Shown: positions 8,465-17,355 of the stretch, one piece after another
How the letters are laid out: every line of letters begins with the position of its first letter
Position numbering within the stretch: position 1 is the stretch's first letter
Source of the DNA: Chloroflexota bacterium
Lineage (GTDB): Bacteria > Chloroflexota > UBA6077 > FW602-bin22
DNA: 64,000 nt
Direction: 5' to 3'
Assembly (NCBI GenBank): GCA_004297775.1
Contig: SCUE01000007.1
Span: 124,001-188,000, forward strand
Notes under the pieces: model-generated
What the model was told of the DNA's origin: nothing
Databases searched by the model: none
The model's input: the letters and a program-made list of their open reading frames with translations, nothing else
Made by a program: the position numbers and the translations under genes

Positions 8465-9351
8465 TATCCCCTCCGTCCGGACACAACCGCCAGCACGTCG
8501 ACGATCTGCGCGGCCGAGAATTGCGCGGCCGCGAGCGCCGACGCGCCAGCATTGACAAGCAGTTGGTCGCGCACCAGGCGCGACGTTTCAGCGGCGATGT
8601 CGGCCGCAATTAAGGTGTCGCGCGCGTCGGTGTAGTCGACCACGGCCAGCGCGTTCTGATCTTCGAATCCCTCGAATGTGGAGAGACTCGCGCCAATTGC
8701 GATTCGCGCGTCGGCGAAGGCGACGACCGCGTTTGGCGGTACTGCCGCGACGCCGTTCAGCTCCGCCAGGGCATTGCTCGCGTTCACCTGGCTCAACACG
8801 TCCAACCCCGCGCCCGAAGCGCCAACCGTCTTCAACGGCCCGGTCGCGGCATCGGTCCGGAAATTCTTGGTGAAGTCGATCGATTGGGTCGCCGTACCGT
8901 CGGCTCCGACCTGGATCGTGACCGCCGCCGCAAGCGAGCCATCCAGCAAGGTTTTTCCGGCGAACGTCGTTTGCGCGATCAGATCGTTGATTGACGTCTT
9001 GATCTGCTGAAACTCGGCATCGAGCGTCGTACGCTGTGCATTGGTCGTCAATCCGTCGGCCGCCAGGACCGCGATCTCGATCAGCCGTCCGACGTACTCG
9101 TCCGAGATCGACGTCAGTGCGCTCTCGGCAATCGTCAACGCCGATACCGCCTGCTGCACGTTGTTCGATGCCGCCTGAATGCCGCGCAATCGCGACTCCA
9201 ACAAGTCAGCCGCGTAGTAGTTCGACGTGTCGCTCCGCAGGCGAAGGCCACTGGCGAGGCGCGTGGTGACTTTCTCGAGATCGGCACTCACCCGGCCGAG
9301 ATACAGGCGGGCCCGATCGCCCGCGATGTTTGAGTAAATCGAGATCGTCAC
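8464..9351 (-). CDS. Flagellin-family protein (orphan)
   Basis: This 295-residue protein has the N- and C-terminal coiled domains of flagellin. The N-terminal D0/D1 part shows LxSGLRLRSDTSNYYAADLL and TFAGKTLLDGS, and the C-terminal part shows AADIAAETSRLVRDQLL followed by a helix ending in QIVDVLAVVSG. The central region is short, like a minimal flagellin. No other flagellar gene is present in the window. The start is GTG with no clear ribosome site, and a promoter-like pair lies at 9367-9395. A hook-associated protein is an alternative, but the length and both conserved ends favour flagellin. Confidence 0.85.
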   Translation of the reverse strand: MTISIYSNIAGDRARLYLGRVSADLEKVTTRLASGLRLRSDTSNYYAADLLESRLRGIQAASNNVQQAVSALTIAESALTSISDEYVGRLIEIAVLAADGLTTNAQRTTLDAEFQQIKTSINDLIAQTTFAGKTLLDGSLAAAVTIQVGADGTATQSIDFTKNFRTDAATGPLKTVGASGAGLDVLSQVNASNALAELNGVAAVPPNAVVAFADARIAIGASLSTFEGFEDQNALAVVDYTDARDTLIAADIAAETSRLVRDQLLVNAGASALAAAQFSAAQIVDVLAVVSGRRG

Positions 9352-9366
9352 GAAAGTTCATGGCAA

Positions 9367-9395
9367 TACGTACCATGAGACAGGAAGAACTTCAA
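9367..9395 (-). promoter_or_regulatory. Possible promoter for the flagellin gene
   Basis: On the minus strand TTGAAG (9390-9395) and TACGTA (9367-9372) are 17 bases apart, with TGG just before the -10. It lies 15 bases before the GTG and resembles a sigma-70 promoter, not the sigma-28 type usual for flagellin. Confidence 0.35.
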
Positions 9396-9396
9396 G

Positions 9397-10593
9397 GTGC
9401 ATCCGATAATCGCGCCGATCACGATCCTGGCTGACGACCTGACCGGCGCGGCCGATACTGGCGTGCAGTTCGCCCTCGCTGGGATGACGACGGTCATCGC
9501 TTTCGGGCCGCCGTCAGAGGACGCCAGCGTCGTCGTCATCGATACGGACAGTCGGTCGGTGTCACCGCGCGCGGCCGGACTCCGCGTCTCCCGCGCCATC
9601 GCCGCCTCGCGTGGCCAGGTATACAAGAAGATCGACTCAACGCTGAGGGGTAACGTCGGTGCCGAGGTCGCGGCCGCTTTGCGCGCGCTCGGCCGACCGT
9701 TGGCAATCGTTTGCCCGACGTTTGCAGCGACCGGTCGCGTTACGCGCGGTGGGGTTCTGCATGTCGACGGTGTACCGGTGCACCTGACACCGCTTGCGCG
9801 CGATCCCGTTCATCCGATCAACAGCCCGACAATCGCGGCTGCGATCGCCCGCCAGACGACCCTTCCGATCGCGAACGTCTCCCTGGCCGACGTGCGGGGT
9901 GGGACCGACCGGCTGGTCCGACGGTTGAGAGGCTTGATTGGGATTTCGGTCGTGGATGCCGAGACGGACGACGATCTCGCGATCGTGGCGGCGGCGATCG
10001 ATGCGCTCGGCGATCGTGCCCTGCCGGTTGGCTCGGCCGGTCTCGCGGCGGCCCTGGTGGCGCTCTGGCGCCCTTCAGGCGGGATGAATTCGCGAACTGC
10101 CGACCCGCGCCGACCCGCCCGGACGATCATCGTCGCGCGGGGCAGCCAGAATCCGGTCTCTCGATCCCAGACGGCGGCGCTTGCGGCGCAACTCGGTTCG
10201 GGCGAGATCGACGGTCTGGTCCGAGGCGCGGTCGATGTGGCGGTCGCGGCGCTCGCGAACGGCAAGCCCGCGATCATCGTCACGCCAGAAGACACGCGGC
10301 GCTCCGCCAGCGCAATCGCGCGACGGTTGGCCTCGGTGATCGGTCACGTGACCCGCCGGGCGCCGGTCGATGGCTTCATCCTCACCGGCGGCGACACCGC
10401 CCGCGCGGTGCTCATTCACCTCGGTGCACGGGGACTTCGCCTGGAATCCGAGGTCGCGCCCGGTGTCCCCGTCGGCGAGGTGATCGGTGGCGCACTCGCC
10501 GGTCGAACCGCTATCACCAAGGCCGGTGGATTCGGCGCGCCCACCGCGCTCGTCGACGCCTGGAGCTATCTTGCGCGCGGAGGAAAAGCATGA
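9397..10593 (+). CDS. Four-carbon acid sugar kinase (DUF1537 family)
   Basis: This 398-residue kinase has the two-domain DUF1537 architecture. The N-terminal substrate domain contains ILADDLTGAADTG and YKKIDSTLRGN, and the C-terminal nucleotide domain contains FILTGGDTARAVL. The family phosphorylates C4 acid sugars such as D-threonate, D-erythronate or 3-oxo-tetronate. The next gene is PdxA2, and family knowledge links that pair to oxidative decarboxylation of 4-phospho-threonate or -erythronate to dihydroxyacetone phosphate. The start is GTG with AGGAAG 9 bases upstream. The stop overlaps the next ATG by 4 bases. Confidence 0.9.
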   Translation: MHPIIAPITILADDLTGAADTGVQFALAGMTTVIAFGPPSEDASVVVIDTDSRSVSPRAAGLRVSRAIAASRGQVYKKIDSTLRGNVGAEVAAALRALGRPLAIVCPTFAATGRVTRGGVLHVDGVPVHLTPLARDPVHPINSPTIAAAIARQTTLPIANVSLADVRGGTDRLVRRLRGLIGISVVDAETDDDLAIVAAAIDALGDRALPVGSAGLAAALVALWRPSGGMNSRTADPRRPARTIIVARGSQNPVSRSQTAALAAQLGSGEIDGLVRGAVDVAVAALANGKPAIIVTPEDTRRSASAIARRLASVIGHVTRRAPVDGFILTGGDTARAVLIHLGARGLRLESEVAPGVPVGEVIGGALAGRTAITKAGGFGAPTALVDAWSYLARGGKA

Positions 10594-11621
10594 CGAAGAC
10601 CGAACGCCCGCTCGTCGGCATCACAATGGGCGACGCCGCCGGCGTCGGACCAGAGATCATCGTCAGGGCTCTCAATCTCCCTGAAACGTACGAACAGTGC
10701 CGGCCGCTGGTGATCGGCGATGTCGGCCGATTCGAACGGACGGTTGCGGGCATGAATCTTTCGCTGACGGTAAGACGCGTCGGTGCTCCTGGTGAGGGCC
10801 TCTACACGCACGGCTCGATCGATGTTTTCCAGGCGACCGACGTCGATCTGAGCGAGATCGCTTACGGCAAAGTTGACGCGCGCTGTGGCGCCGCGGCCGT
10901 TCACAGTGTGCAGCGCGCCGCGCGCATGGCGCTGGCTGGTGAAATCGACGCCATCTGCACGGCGCCGCTGAACAAGGACGCGATGAATCAGGCCGGCTTC
11001 CACTATCCCGGCCACACCGAGATGCTCGGCGAACTGACCGCGACACCGAACTACTCGATGATGCTGTCGTCCGGGAAGCTGCGGGTCCTTCACGTGAGCA
11101 CACACGTTGCGCTGCAAGAGGCGATCCGACGCGTCACGAAGGCGCGCGTCCTCGAGGTCATTCGCCTCGCCGATAGCGCGGCGCGCGAATACCTCGGGAT
11201 CGAGGCGCCACATGTCGCCGTCGCTGGCGTCAACCCGCACGCCGGTGAGAACGGCCTCTTCGGCCAGGAGGACATCGACGAGATCGCACCGGCGATCGCC
11301 GAGGCGAAGGCGGCCGGAATCAACGTCAGCGGCCCGTGGCCGGGCGATACGGTGTTCGCGCGTGCCCATCAGGGGCAATTCGACATCTGCGTCGCGATGT
11401 ATCACGATCAGGGCCACGTCGCGGTCAAGATGCTCGGCTTCGACGGTGGCGTCAACACGACGATCGGTTTGCCGATCATCCGCACGTCAGCCGACCACGG
11501 CACCGCGTTCGGCCGCGCCGGCCAGTGGCGGGCCAGTCCCCAGAGCCAGATCGAGGCGATTCAACTCGCCGCGCACGTGGCCCAGCAGCGACTCAGTCGG
11601 AAAGTAAAGGCCGGGGTGTAG
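10590..11621 (+). CDS. pdxA2: PdxA2-type 4-phospho-threonate/erythronate dehydrogenase
   Basis: This 343-residue protein is related to 4-hydroxythreonine-4-phosphate dehydrogenase PdxA. It begins RPLVGITMGDAAGVGPEI and keeps the three metal-binding histidines in PGHTEMLGEL, HVSTHVAL and DQGHVAVKMLG. Coupling to a DUF1537 kinase (ATGA overlap, AGGA site at 10581) argues for the PdxA2 role in acid-sugar catabolism: NAD-dependent oxidation and decarboxylation of the kinase product to dihydroxyacetone phosphate. No other vitamin B6 gene is nearby. A biosynthetic PdxA is the alternative but fits the context less well. Confidence 0.88.
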   Translation: MTKTERPLVGITMGDAAGVGPEIIVRALNLPETYEQCRPLVIGDVGRFERTVAGMNLSLTVRRVGAPGEGLYTHGSIDVFQATDVDLSEIAYGKVDARCGAAAVHSVQRAARMALAGEIDAICTAPLNKDAMNQAGFHYPGHTEMLGELTATPNYSMMLSSGKLRVLHVSTHVALQEAIRRVTKARVLEVIRLADSAAREYLGIEAPHVAVAGVNPHAGENGLFGQEDIDEIAPAIAEAKAAGINVSGPWPGDTVFARAHQGQFDICVAMYHDQGHVAVKMLGFDGGVNTTIGLPIIRTSADHGTAFGRAGQWRASPQSQIEAIQLAAHVAQQRLSRKVKAGV

Positions 11622-11639
11622 CGGTCGCGCCGGTCGGCG

Positions 11640-13865
11640 TCACACCCGACTGAAGCTCGGGTCGTCGATCTGATCGTCGATCGCGTGATGGGTCTCGTCC
11701 TGCGCAAACACCTCGCGCGATCGCGAACCATCTTGCGGGCCGATGATGCGGCGATCCTCGAGGGCTTCCATCAGGCGGGCCGCGCGCGGGTAACCGATGC
11801 GCAGCCGTCGCTGGAGAAGTGATGTCGAGACCCGATTGTGGTTGCGAGCCACTTCGATGGCGCGGCCGACCAAGTCCTCATCCTCGTCCGTCTCGCCCGT
11901 CCAAGCCGCGACGTTGACCAATTCCTCGATGTAACGCGGCTCACCCTGAGCCTGCCAGTGGTGGACGACCGCCTCGATCTCCGGGTCGTCGACGAACGTG
12001 CCCTGAAGGCGGACCGGTTTCGGCGCATCCGCGGCCAGAAACAGCATGTCCCCGCGACCAAGCAGTTTCTCGGCGCCAACGCCATCGAGAATTGTTCGCG
12101 AATCGACCTGACTCATGACGGCAAAGGCGATCCGCGTCGGAAAGTTGGCCTTGATCAATCCGGTGATCACGTCGACGCTCGGTCGCTGGGTCGCGACCAC
12201 GAGATGGATCCCGGTTGCGCGGGCCATCTGCGCGAGGCGGCAGAGCGTCGGCTCGACTTCATCGGCTGCCGTGAGCATGACGTCGGCTAGCTCGTCGATG
12301 ATCACGACGAGATACGGCATCAAGGGCAATTCCGGTTGGGTGAGCCGAGCTCGGTTGTACGCGTCGATGTTGCGGCAACCGACCTGCTCGTACCGCTTGT
12401 ATCGCTCGTCCATTTCGTGGGTGACCCAGCGAAGGACCGAAACGACCTTGTCGACTTCCGTGACGACGGGCCGTAGCAGGTGCGGGATATCGTTGTACCC
12501 AGTCAACTCGACACGTTTCGGATCGACCATCAAGAGTCGAAGCTCATCCGGCGTGAATTGGAGAAGTAGCGATGCAATGATGGAGTTGACGCAGACAGAC
12601 TTGCCCGACCCCGTCGCGCCGGCAATCAGAAGGTGCGGCATTCTTGCCAGATCGGCGCACACGGTCTCGGACGAGACATCCTGACCGAGCGCGACCGCCA
12701 GACGCGCGCGGCCACTGAACCTCTGAAACTTCTCCGATTCGAGAAGGTCACGGAGTCCCACGACGGTCGACGTGCTGTTCGGCACCTCGATGCCGACCAA
12801 CTGACGGCCGGGCACCGGCGCCTCGATCCGGATACTGGGCGCGGCGAGTGCCAGAGCGAGGTCGTTCTGAAGCGCGACGATCTCGCTGACCTTGATCTTG
12901 TCGCGTCGCACGACATTTCCCGCCCTATCGCGTCGCTCGCGATAGCCAGGCCTCAGGCCGAATTGCGTCACAGTCGGGCCAGGATTGACCTCGACAACGC
13001 GCGCAAACACGTCGAAATCGGCCAGCGCCTCCTCGATCGCGCGAGCCTTCTTCTCAATATCGGACTGGATCGGATCGCCGCCGCCACCGTGACTCAGAAG
13101 CGTCAGCGGCGGTAGATGCCAGACCCCCGTCGAGGCGCGCTGGGCCGAAACCGGACCATCGGCCGGTTCCTCCGGTGTGCGCCGGGGACCACGAATCTCC
13201 TGATCCGAACCATCGGTATCGCCACGAATTCGCGCTGGCGCCTCGACGGCCGTTGCCCGGTTGCGAATGGGCTCGGGCACAGCCAACCGCGGCTCGCGGC
13301 GACGACTCGCCACCAGAACCCGAAGAACGCGCATCGTCGCGCGCCGAACGACACGCGCGCAATCGATCGGACCGATTCCGCTGGCGAATGACAAAGCGCT
13401 GACACCCATCCCGAGAAAGACGAGCACCGCGCTCGCCGGCCCCAACAACGATTCGGCGGCCGACAACAGCCCCCAGCCGATCGCGCCGCCACCGCCGCCG
13501 CCCCACATCGGTCGCGGATTGCCGGCGGCAGCCTGTGCAATCGCGGCCAGCGAGGCGATCAATGCCAACCAGGCAACGATGGCCGGTCGGCCGAGCCGGT
13601 CCGCCGGAATCGGCTCGGGCCGCCAGGCGGATAGACCGAGTCCGACCAAGAGGGCCGGCAGGACGTATCCGATCACGCCGACTCCGCCGCGCGTCAGGTC
13701 GTTCAACCACTGAGAGACACTGCCGTGCGGGAACGCGAGCGCAAGGGCGAGCAGTGCTCCGCACAGGAATAGCAGAACGCCGGTCCCGATCGGTCCGAGC
13801 GGCCACCGCAGTTCCGGCGGCATCTCGTCCGTTCGCGGCCGGGAGGCGCGCCGCGGAGGAGACAT
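11640..13865 (-). CDS. ftsK: DNA translocase FtsK/SpoIIIE
   Basis: This 741-residue motor pumps DNA through the division septum. The N-terminus has four predicted membrane helices between about residues 25 and 165, then a short proline- and arginine-rich linker. The translocase alpha and beta domains carry a Walker A motif near residue 412 (GATGSGKSV) and a Walker B strand (LVVIIDELADVM). The C-terminal 65 residues form the winged-helix gamma domain (STSLLQRRLRIGYPRAARL) that reads KOPS-like polarity sites. The linker is short compared with E. coli FtsK, as in SpoIIIE. It lies downstream of the methyltransferase and glycosylase genes on the same strand. Confidence 0.96.
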   Translation of the reverse strand: MSPPRRASRPRTDEMPPELRWPLGPIGTGVLLFLCGALLALALAFPHGSVSQWLNDLTRGGVGVIGYVLPALLVGLGLSAWRPEPIPADRLGRPAIVAWLALIASLAAIAQAAAGNPRPMWGGGGGGAIGWGLLSAAESLLGPASAVLVFLGMGVSALSFASGIGPIDCARVVRRATMRVLRVLVASRRREPRLAVPEPIRNRATAVEAPARIRGDTDGSDQEIRGPRRTPEEPADGPVSAQRASTGVWHLPPLTLLSHGGGGDPIQSDIEKKARAIEEALADFDVFARVVEVNPGPTVTQFGLRPGYRERRDRAGNVVRRDKIKVSEIVALQNDLALALAAPSIRIEAPVPGRQLVGIEVPNSTSTVVGLRDLLESEKFQRFSGRARLAVALGQDVSSETVCADLARMPHLLIAGATGSGKSVCVNSIIASLLLQFTPDELRLLMVDPKRVELTGYNDIPHLLRPVVTEVDKVVSVLRWVTHEMDERYKRYEQVGCRNIDAYNRARLTQPELPLMPYLVVIIDELADVMLTAADEVEPTLCRLAQMARATGIHLVVATQRPSVDVITGLIKANFPTRIAFAVMSQVDSRTILDGVGAEKLLGRGDMLFLAADAPKPVRLQGTFVDDPEIEAVVHHWQAQGEPRYIEELVNVAAWTGETDEDEDLVGRAIEVARNHNRVSTSLLQRRLRIGYPRAARLMEALEDRRIIGPQDGSRSREVFAQDETHHAIDDQIDDPSFSRV

Positions 13866-13900
13866 CGCCGTCTTATAAGGGACGCGCCGTTAGATGCCGA

Positions 13901-14647
13901 TCAGGGTTCGGCACGCCGAAAAGCGGTCGCCTTTGTGTACTGGGTGACGCCGAAGCCGACCACTCCCTCGTCGGTCCGGCCAATCAGCCAGTCTTCGACC
14001 GTAACGATGTCGCGCGCCAGCCATTCTGTCCGGCGCTGGAACGCTGATTTCCCGCCGGTCGTGCCGCGCAATTCCCAGAAGAGGACGAATTCCTTGACCG
14101 ATTCCGCCGAGCGAAGGCCCGGCGTCCAGTCTTCGTCCGGCGGCATCCAGGAGCAGAGCACGCAGTCCGGATCGAGAGACGACAGCGCGGCGCGCCAATC
14201 GAGCCATCGGACGTTCTCCCACATCTCGACCGGGAGTGACCGGTACTGCGGGAGAGTGAACGCTTCGAGCATGCGCGGCCCGGCATCGGTCGCCACGACG
14301 TCGACGCCGGCACCAGAAAGGTACCATGCGAGATCGCCCCGTCCCGCCCCGATCTCGACCACCCGCGTAAATCCACGCTCTCGGAGATACGTCGCCAACT
14401 CGTCGATCGCCTCGCGCGTCCAGAGCGTGAATCGACGTGTACGCTGGCACCAATCGTGGAATCCGGACAGCGCGTGCGGGTTCGTTACGATCTCGGCCAG
14501 TTCGGCGAATGACGGCAAGCGCCGATCGCGAAAGAGGTCGTCCAACACCGAGGACGCAAGCTGCGCGCCCTCGGACGACTGCGAGCGACTGAGGAAGTTG
14601 TACGGCCGAGTTCGCAGGGCGCGGAGCCGGTCGAGGGCCGAGATCAA
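13901..14647 (-). CDS. SAM-dependent methyltransferase-like protein
   Basis: This 248-residue protein contains a Rossmann methyltransferase motif I (VVEIGAGRGDLAWYL) near residues 92-106 and an acidic motif II (VVATDAG) that would bind S-adenosylmethionine. Later motifs are weakly conserved, including the strand DCVLCSWMPPDEDW where many N-methyltransferases have a DPPY/NPPY motif. The first 85 residues are charged and have no match I recognise. The ATG overlaps the stop of the uracil-DNA glycosylase gene, and ftsK follows 35 bases later, so it sits in an operon. The substrate is unknown. Confidence 0.7.
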   Translation of the reverse strand: MISALDRLRALRTRPYNFLSRSQSSEGAQLASSVLDDLFRDRRLPSFAELAEIVTNPHALSGFHDWCQRTRRFTLWTREAIDELATYLRERGFTRVVEIGAGRGDLAWYLSGAGVDVVATDAGPRMLEAFTLPQYRSLPVEMWENVRWLDWRAALSSLDPDCVLCSWMPPDEDWTPGLRSAESVKEFVLFWELRGTTGGKSAFQRRTEWLARDIVTVEDWLIGRTDEGVVGFGVTQYTKATAFRRAEP

Positions 14648-15243
14648 AACAGATTGAGTTGCCGTGGCGGCTCGACCGGCGGGGGCGGGGCGGGACGCGG
14701 CTCCAGGAGCGCCAGGATTCCAGGAAGTTTGGCCATATCGTCGAGCAGCGTCTTGCGTAGCGTCGGCTGATGGAGCGCCGCGGCCGGGTGGTACATCGGA
14801 AAGACGGTCGCTGTCCCGACGGTGCTTGGCTGACCGTGGATACGGGAGATTGCCTGACCTGGAAAGAAGCGTCCGAGCGAATAGCGCCCGAGCGTCACGA
14901 TCATTTGGGGGCGAATCGCCGCGATCTGGCGCGAAAGGAAGTCGCCACAGGCCTCGATCTCCTCCGGCTGTGGATCGCGGTTACCAGGCGGACGGCACTT
15001 CACGATGTTGGTGATGAACACGTCCTCGCGCCGCAGGCGGGCGGCGGCCAGGAGTTCACTGAGGAACTGGCCAGCAGGGCCGACGAACGGTCGACCCTGC
15101 TGGTTCTCGTGGTGGCCGGGCGCCTCGCCAATCAGCATGACCTTCGGGTGGGCCGGTCCGTCACCGGGTACGGCCTTGAGGCGACCACGGCCAAGCGGGC
15201 AGCGCTGACAGGCGCAGATTTCTTCGGCAATTGCCTCGAGCAC
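14644..15243 (-). CDS. Family 4 uracil-DNA glycosylase (Fe-S, type 4 UDG)
   Basis: This 199-residue enzyme removes uracil from DNA. It keeps the four iron-sulfur cysteines of family 4 (Cys12, Cys15, Cys83, Cys99), the active-site motif GEAPGHHENQQGRPFVGPAG, and the second motif YHPAAAL. The last residues, QLNLF, match the bacterial beta sliding-clamp binding consensus QL[SD]LF closely and follow a proline-rich tail, which suggests tethering to the replisome. The upstream parvulin-type isomerase gene ends 14 bases before this gene starts. Hydrolysis of uracil glycosidic bonds is secure from the family; the clamp contact is inference. Confidence 0.92.
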   Translation of the reverse strand: MLEAIAEEICACQRCPLGRGRLKAVPGDGPAHPKVMLIGEAPGHHENQQGRPFVGPAGQFLSELLAAARLRREDVFITNIVKCRPPGNRDPQPEEIEACGDFLSRQIAAIRPQMIVTLGRYSLGRFFPGQAISRIHGQPSTVGTATVFPMYHPAAALHQPTLRKTLLDDMAKLPGILALLEPRPAPPPPVEPPRQLNLF

Positions 15244-15257
15244 GGCCGCGATTGTAC

Positions 15258-16418
15258 CTACGGCGAGGGCGGGGAATTGCGCATCCGCGCGTACTGCGCC
15301 TTCGCCCAGGCGGTCTTGTCCGGCGACAGTTCGATCGCGACAAGCCCGCTGGCATACGCCTCGTCCTTTTTCTTCTCGAACCAGACGCGGTATTGCTCGC
15401 CCTGAAGTTGCGCCACGCGCGCCTCCGCGACCGGTCGACTTCCATCGCGGCCGAGAACTTCGACGATGTGCCAGCCGAAGGCGGTCTGGATCGGATCGCT
15501 GACCGCGCCGATCGGAAGGGAGAACGCGGCGTCCTCGAACGGTTTCGTCATCTGGCCGCGCGGGAACCAGTCGAGGTCGCCGCCCTTGTCGCGATTGGAG
15601 GTGTCCTTGGAGAGATCTTTCGCGAGCGTCGCGAAGGATTCTCCGTTGCGCAGGCGATCGCGCGCCGCGACCGCCGCTTCCTCAGTTTCCAGAAGAATAT
15701 GCCTCGCGTGCGCCTGCGGTTCGATCTTCGGCACGTCGCCACTCACTGCGACCTTGAGCCGCTCGGCGACGATCGATGGCCGGAGCACGAGCCGTCGATA
15801 GCCGCCCTCGTCCAGCACGCGAATGTTCTGCGCCGCGTTGCGGAACTTCTCAAAGGGGTCGATGGTCGGGATCGGGGTCGCGGCGACCGCCGCGGGCGTC
15901 GGCACGGGTGTTTCGGCGAACTCTTTGGTGATCAGCTCGTCTTCGTCGGCGCGCGTCACCGCGATCCCGAGCGCCTCGGCCTCGCGCTCCAGCAGCGCCT
16001 GCTCGACCAGTTCATTGACGACGGTCTGATCGAGCGTCTCCCGCTGCGCAAGAAGGCTCTGAATTTGCTGGGCAAAGACGTTTGCGTTGCTGGACTGGGG
16101 CGCCTGGGCCGAAAGGCGCTGCATCTGGTCGACGCTCGACTCGATGTTCAAGAGGCGAAAGCCGTAGAGGCGCGAGAACGATTCGAGATCGATCCCGCGA
16201 CCGCCCACAACTGCGACGGTCTGGGTACCCTTCGTCAGCACCTCGCGGTAGTAGCCGATCGCGGGAACCGTCAGGACGATCGCCGCGAGGACGGCGAATG
16301 CGATCAAGAGGTAGCGTCGCGTCCGTTCCTCGCGGGCGCGACGTTCACGAATCGATCGCGCACTCCCTGGCCTGGGTGGTGGCGCGACGGCGTGCCTTCC
16401 GGGCGCGGCCCGACTCAC
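15258..16418 (-). CDS. Membrane-anchored parvulin-type peptidyl-prolyl isomerase (PrsA/SurA-like)
   Basis: This 386-residue protein has a basic cytoplasmic N-terminus, one membrane helix near residues 36-57 and an extracellular part. A SurA-like N-terminal chaperone segment is followed by a rotamase domain in the last third (ARHILLETEEAA, RDKGGDLDWFPRGQM, TAFGWHIVEVLG). It should assist folding of exported proteins outside the membrane. The TPAAVAATPIPTIDP stretch in the middle looks like a flexible linker. The start is GTG, six bases after the rpsR stop. No lipobox is present, so anchoring is by the helix. Confidence 0.88.
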   Translation of the reverse strand: MSRAAPGRHAVAPPPRPGSARSIRERRAREERTRRYLLIAFAVLAAIVLTVPAIGYYREVLTKGTQTVAVVGGRGIDLESFSRLYGFRLLNIESSVDQMQRLSAQAPQSSNANVFAQQIQSLLAQRETLDQTVVNELVEQALLEREAEALGIAVTRADEDELITKEFAETPVPTPAAVAATPIPTIDPFEKFRNAAQNIRVLDEGGYRRLVLRPSIVAERLKVAVSGDVPKIEPQAHARHILLETEEAAVAARDRLRNGESFATLAKDLSKDTSNRDKGGDLDWFPRGQMTKPFEDAAFSLPIGAVSDPIQTAFGWHIVEVLGRDGSRPVAEARVAQLQGEQYRVWFEKKKDEAYASGLVAIELSPDKTAWAKAQYARMRNSPPSP

Positions 16419-16424
16419 GCCAAC

Positions 16425-16934
16425 TTAGCTCGCGGGCGCCGTGTCCGGCTGAGTCGCGGGCGCCTCGGATGGGGCGTCGGGCACCTCGACCGGCGGCTGG
16501 TCGGTCGGAGCCGGACCGCGGCCACCGCCGGGCTGGGAGCCATACGGCCCGAAACTGTCACGCGGCGGGAACGGTCGATCGGGAGGCAGGGGCAGCCCTG
16601 GAATCGGCGCGACCATGCCGCCCATCAGGCGAATGTGGTCCGACGTGTACGGGAGGAGCGCGATGTGACGGGCGCGCTTGAGTGCGATGGCGAGACGCCG
16701 CTGATGCTTTGCGCATGTGCCGGTCCGTCGTGACGGATCGATTTTCGCGCGCTCCGATAGAAATCGGCGCAATCGCAACAAATCCTTGTAATCGATGTAG
16801 TCCATCTTCTCGACGCAGAACTGGCACACTTTGCGGCGCGGCGCATACTTGCCACGCGGCCGCATGGGGCGAGATGGTCGCGGGCCGTCGGACGACGGGC
16901 CCGACTGCATGGGCGGTGCGAAATTATCTGACAT
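16425..16934 (-). CDS. rpsR: 30S ribosomal protein bS18 with long C-terminal extension
   Basis: The conserved bS18 core lies at about residues 30-105 ([48 protein letters not shown]). Cys37, Cys40, Cys74 and His77 form the zinc-binding set of the C+ type. The protein is 169 residues, roughly twice the usual 75-95. The extra length is a basic N-terminal arm and a proline- and glycine-rich tail of about 65 residues that looks disordered. The gene follows ssb by 9 bases. The role in the small subunit is not in doubt; the tail's role is unknown. Confidence 0.95.
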   Translation of the reverse strand: MSDNFAPPMQSGPSSDGPRPSRPMRPRGKYAPRRKVCQFCVEKMDYIDYKDLLRLRRFLSERAKIDPSRRTGTCAKHQRRLAIALKRARHIALLPYTSDHIRLMGGMVAPIPGLPLPPDRPFPPRDSFGPYGSQPGGGRGPAPTDQPPVEVPDAPSEAPATQPDTAPAS

Positions 16935-16943
16935 TGCGTTCTC

Positions 16944-17354
16944 CTAGAAAGGGATGTCGTCGGGTTCGACATCGTCGGCTGGGAAGCTGCCTTCTTCGCG
17001 TCCGACCGCGCCGCCCGGCGGCCGGCTATCGAGCAGTTGCATCGTGTGGGCGATCACTTCGGTGCGGTACTTCTTCTGGCCATCCTGGCCTTCCCACGAA
17101 CGGGTCTTTAGCCGCCCCTCGATGTAAACCTTGCGGCCCTTGGTGATCAGTTGATTACAGGTCTCGGCCAGCTTATCCCAAGCGACGACGTTGAACCACT
17201 CGGTCTCGTCGCGCACTTCATTCTCGGGAGTTGTCCAGCGACGGCCCACTGCGACGGAGAAAGATGTGACCGCTGCGCCGCCGGGCGTGTAACGCATCTC
17301 GGGATCGCGGCCGACGTTGCCAATGATCATGACTTTGTTGAGACCAGCAGCCAT
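16944..17354 (-). CDS. ssb: Single-stranded DNA-binding protein
   Basis: This 136-residue SSB has one OB fold (LNKVMIIGNVGRDPEMRYTP, then VTSFSVAVGRRW and WFNVVAWDKLAE). It ends in the acidic peptide DVEPDDIPF, which recruits repair and replication partners. The linker is short. It lies one base after rpsF and just before rpsR, the classical rpsF-ssb-rpsR order that coordinates ribosome and replication functions. Confidence 0.97.
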   Translation of the reverse strand: MAAGLNKVMIIGNVGRDPEMRYTPGGAAVTSFSVAVGRRWTTPENEVRDETEWFNVVAWDKLAETCNQLITKGRKVYIEGRLKTRSWEGQDGQKKYRTEVIAHTMQLLDSRPPGGAVGREEGSFPADDVEPDDIPF

Positions 17355-17355
17355 T

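Noticed and set aside
9711-10589. Long open frame upstream of the PdxA2 start
   Set aside because: It overlaps the DUF1537 kinase in another frame and is arginine/proline-rich shadow coding; the conserved PdxA start is the ATG at 10590.
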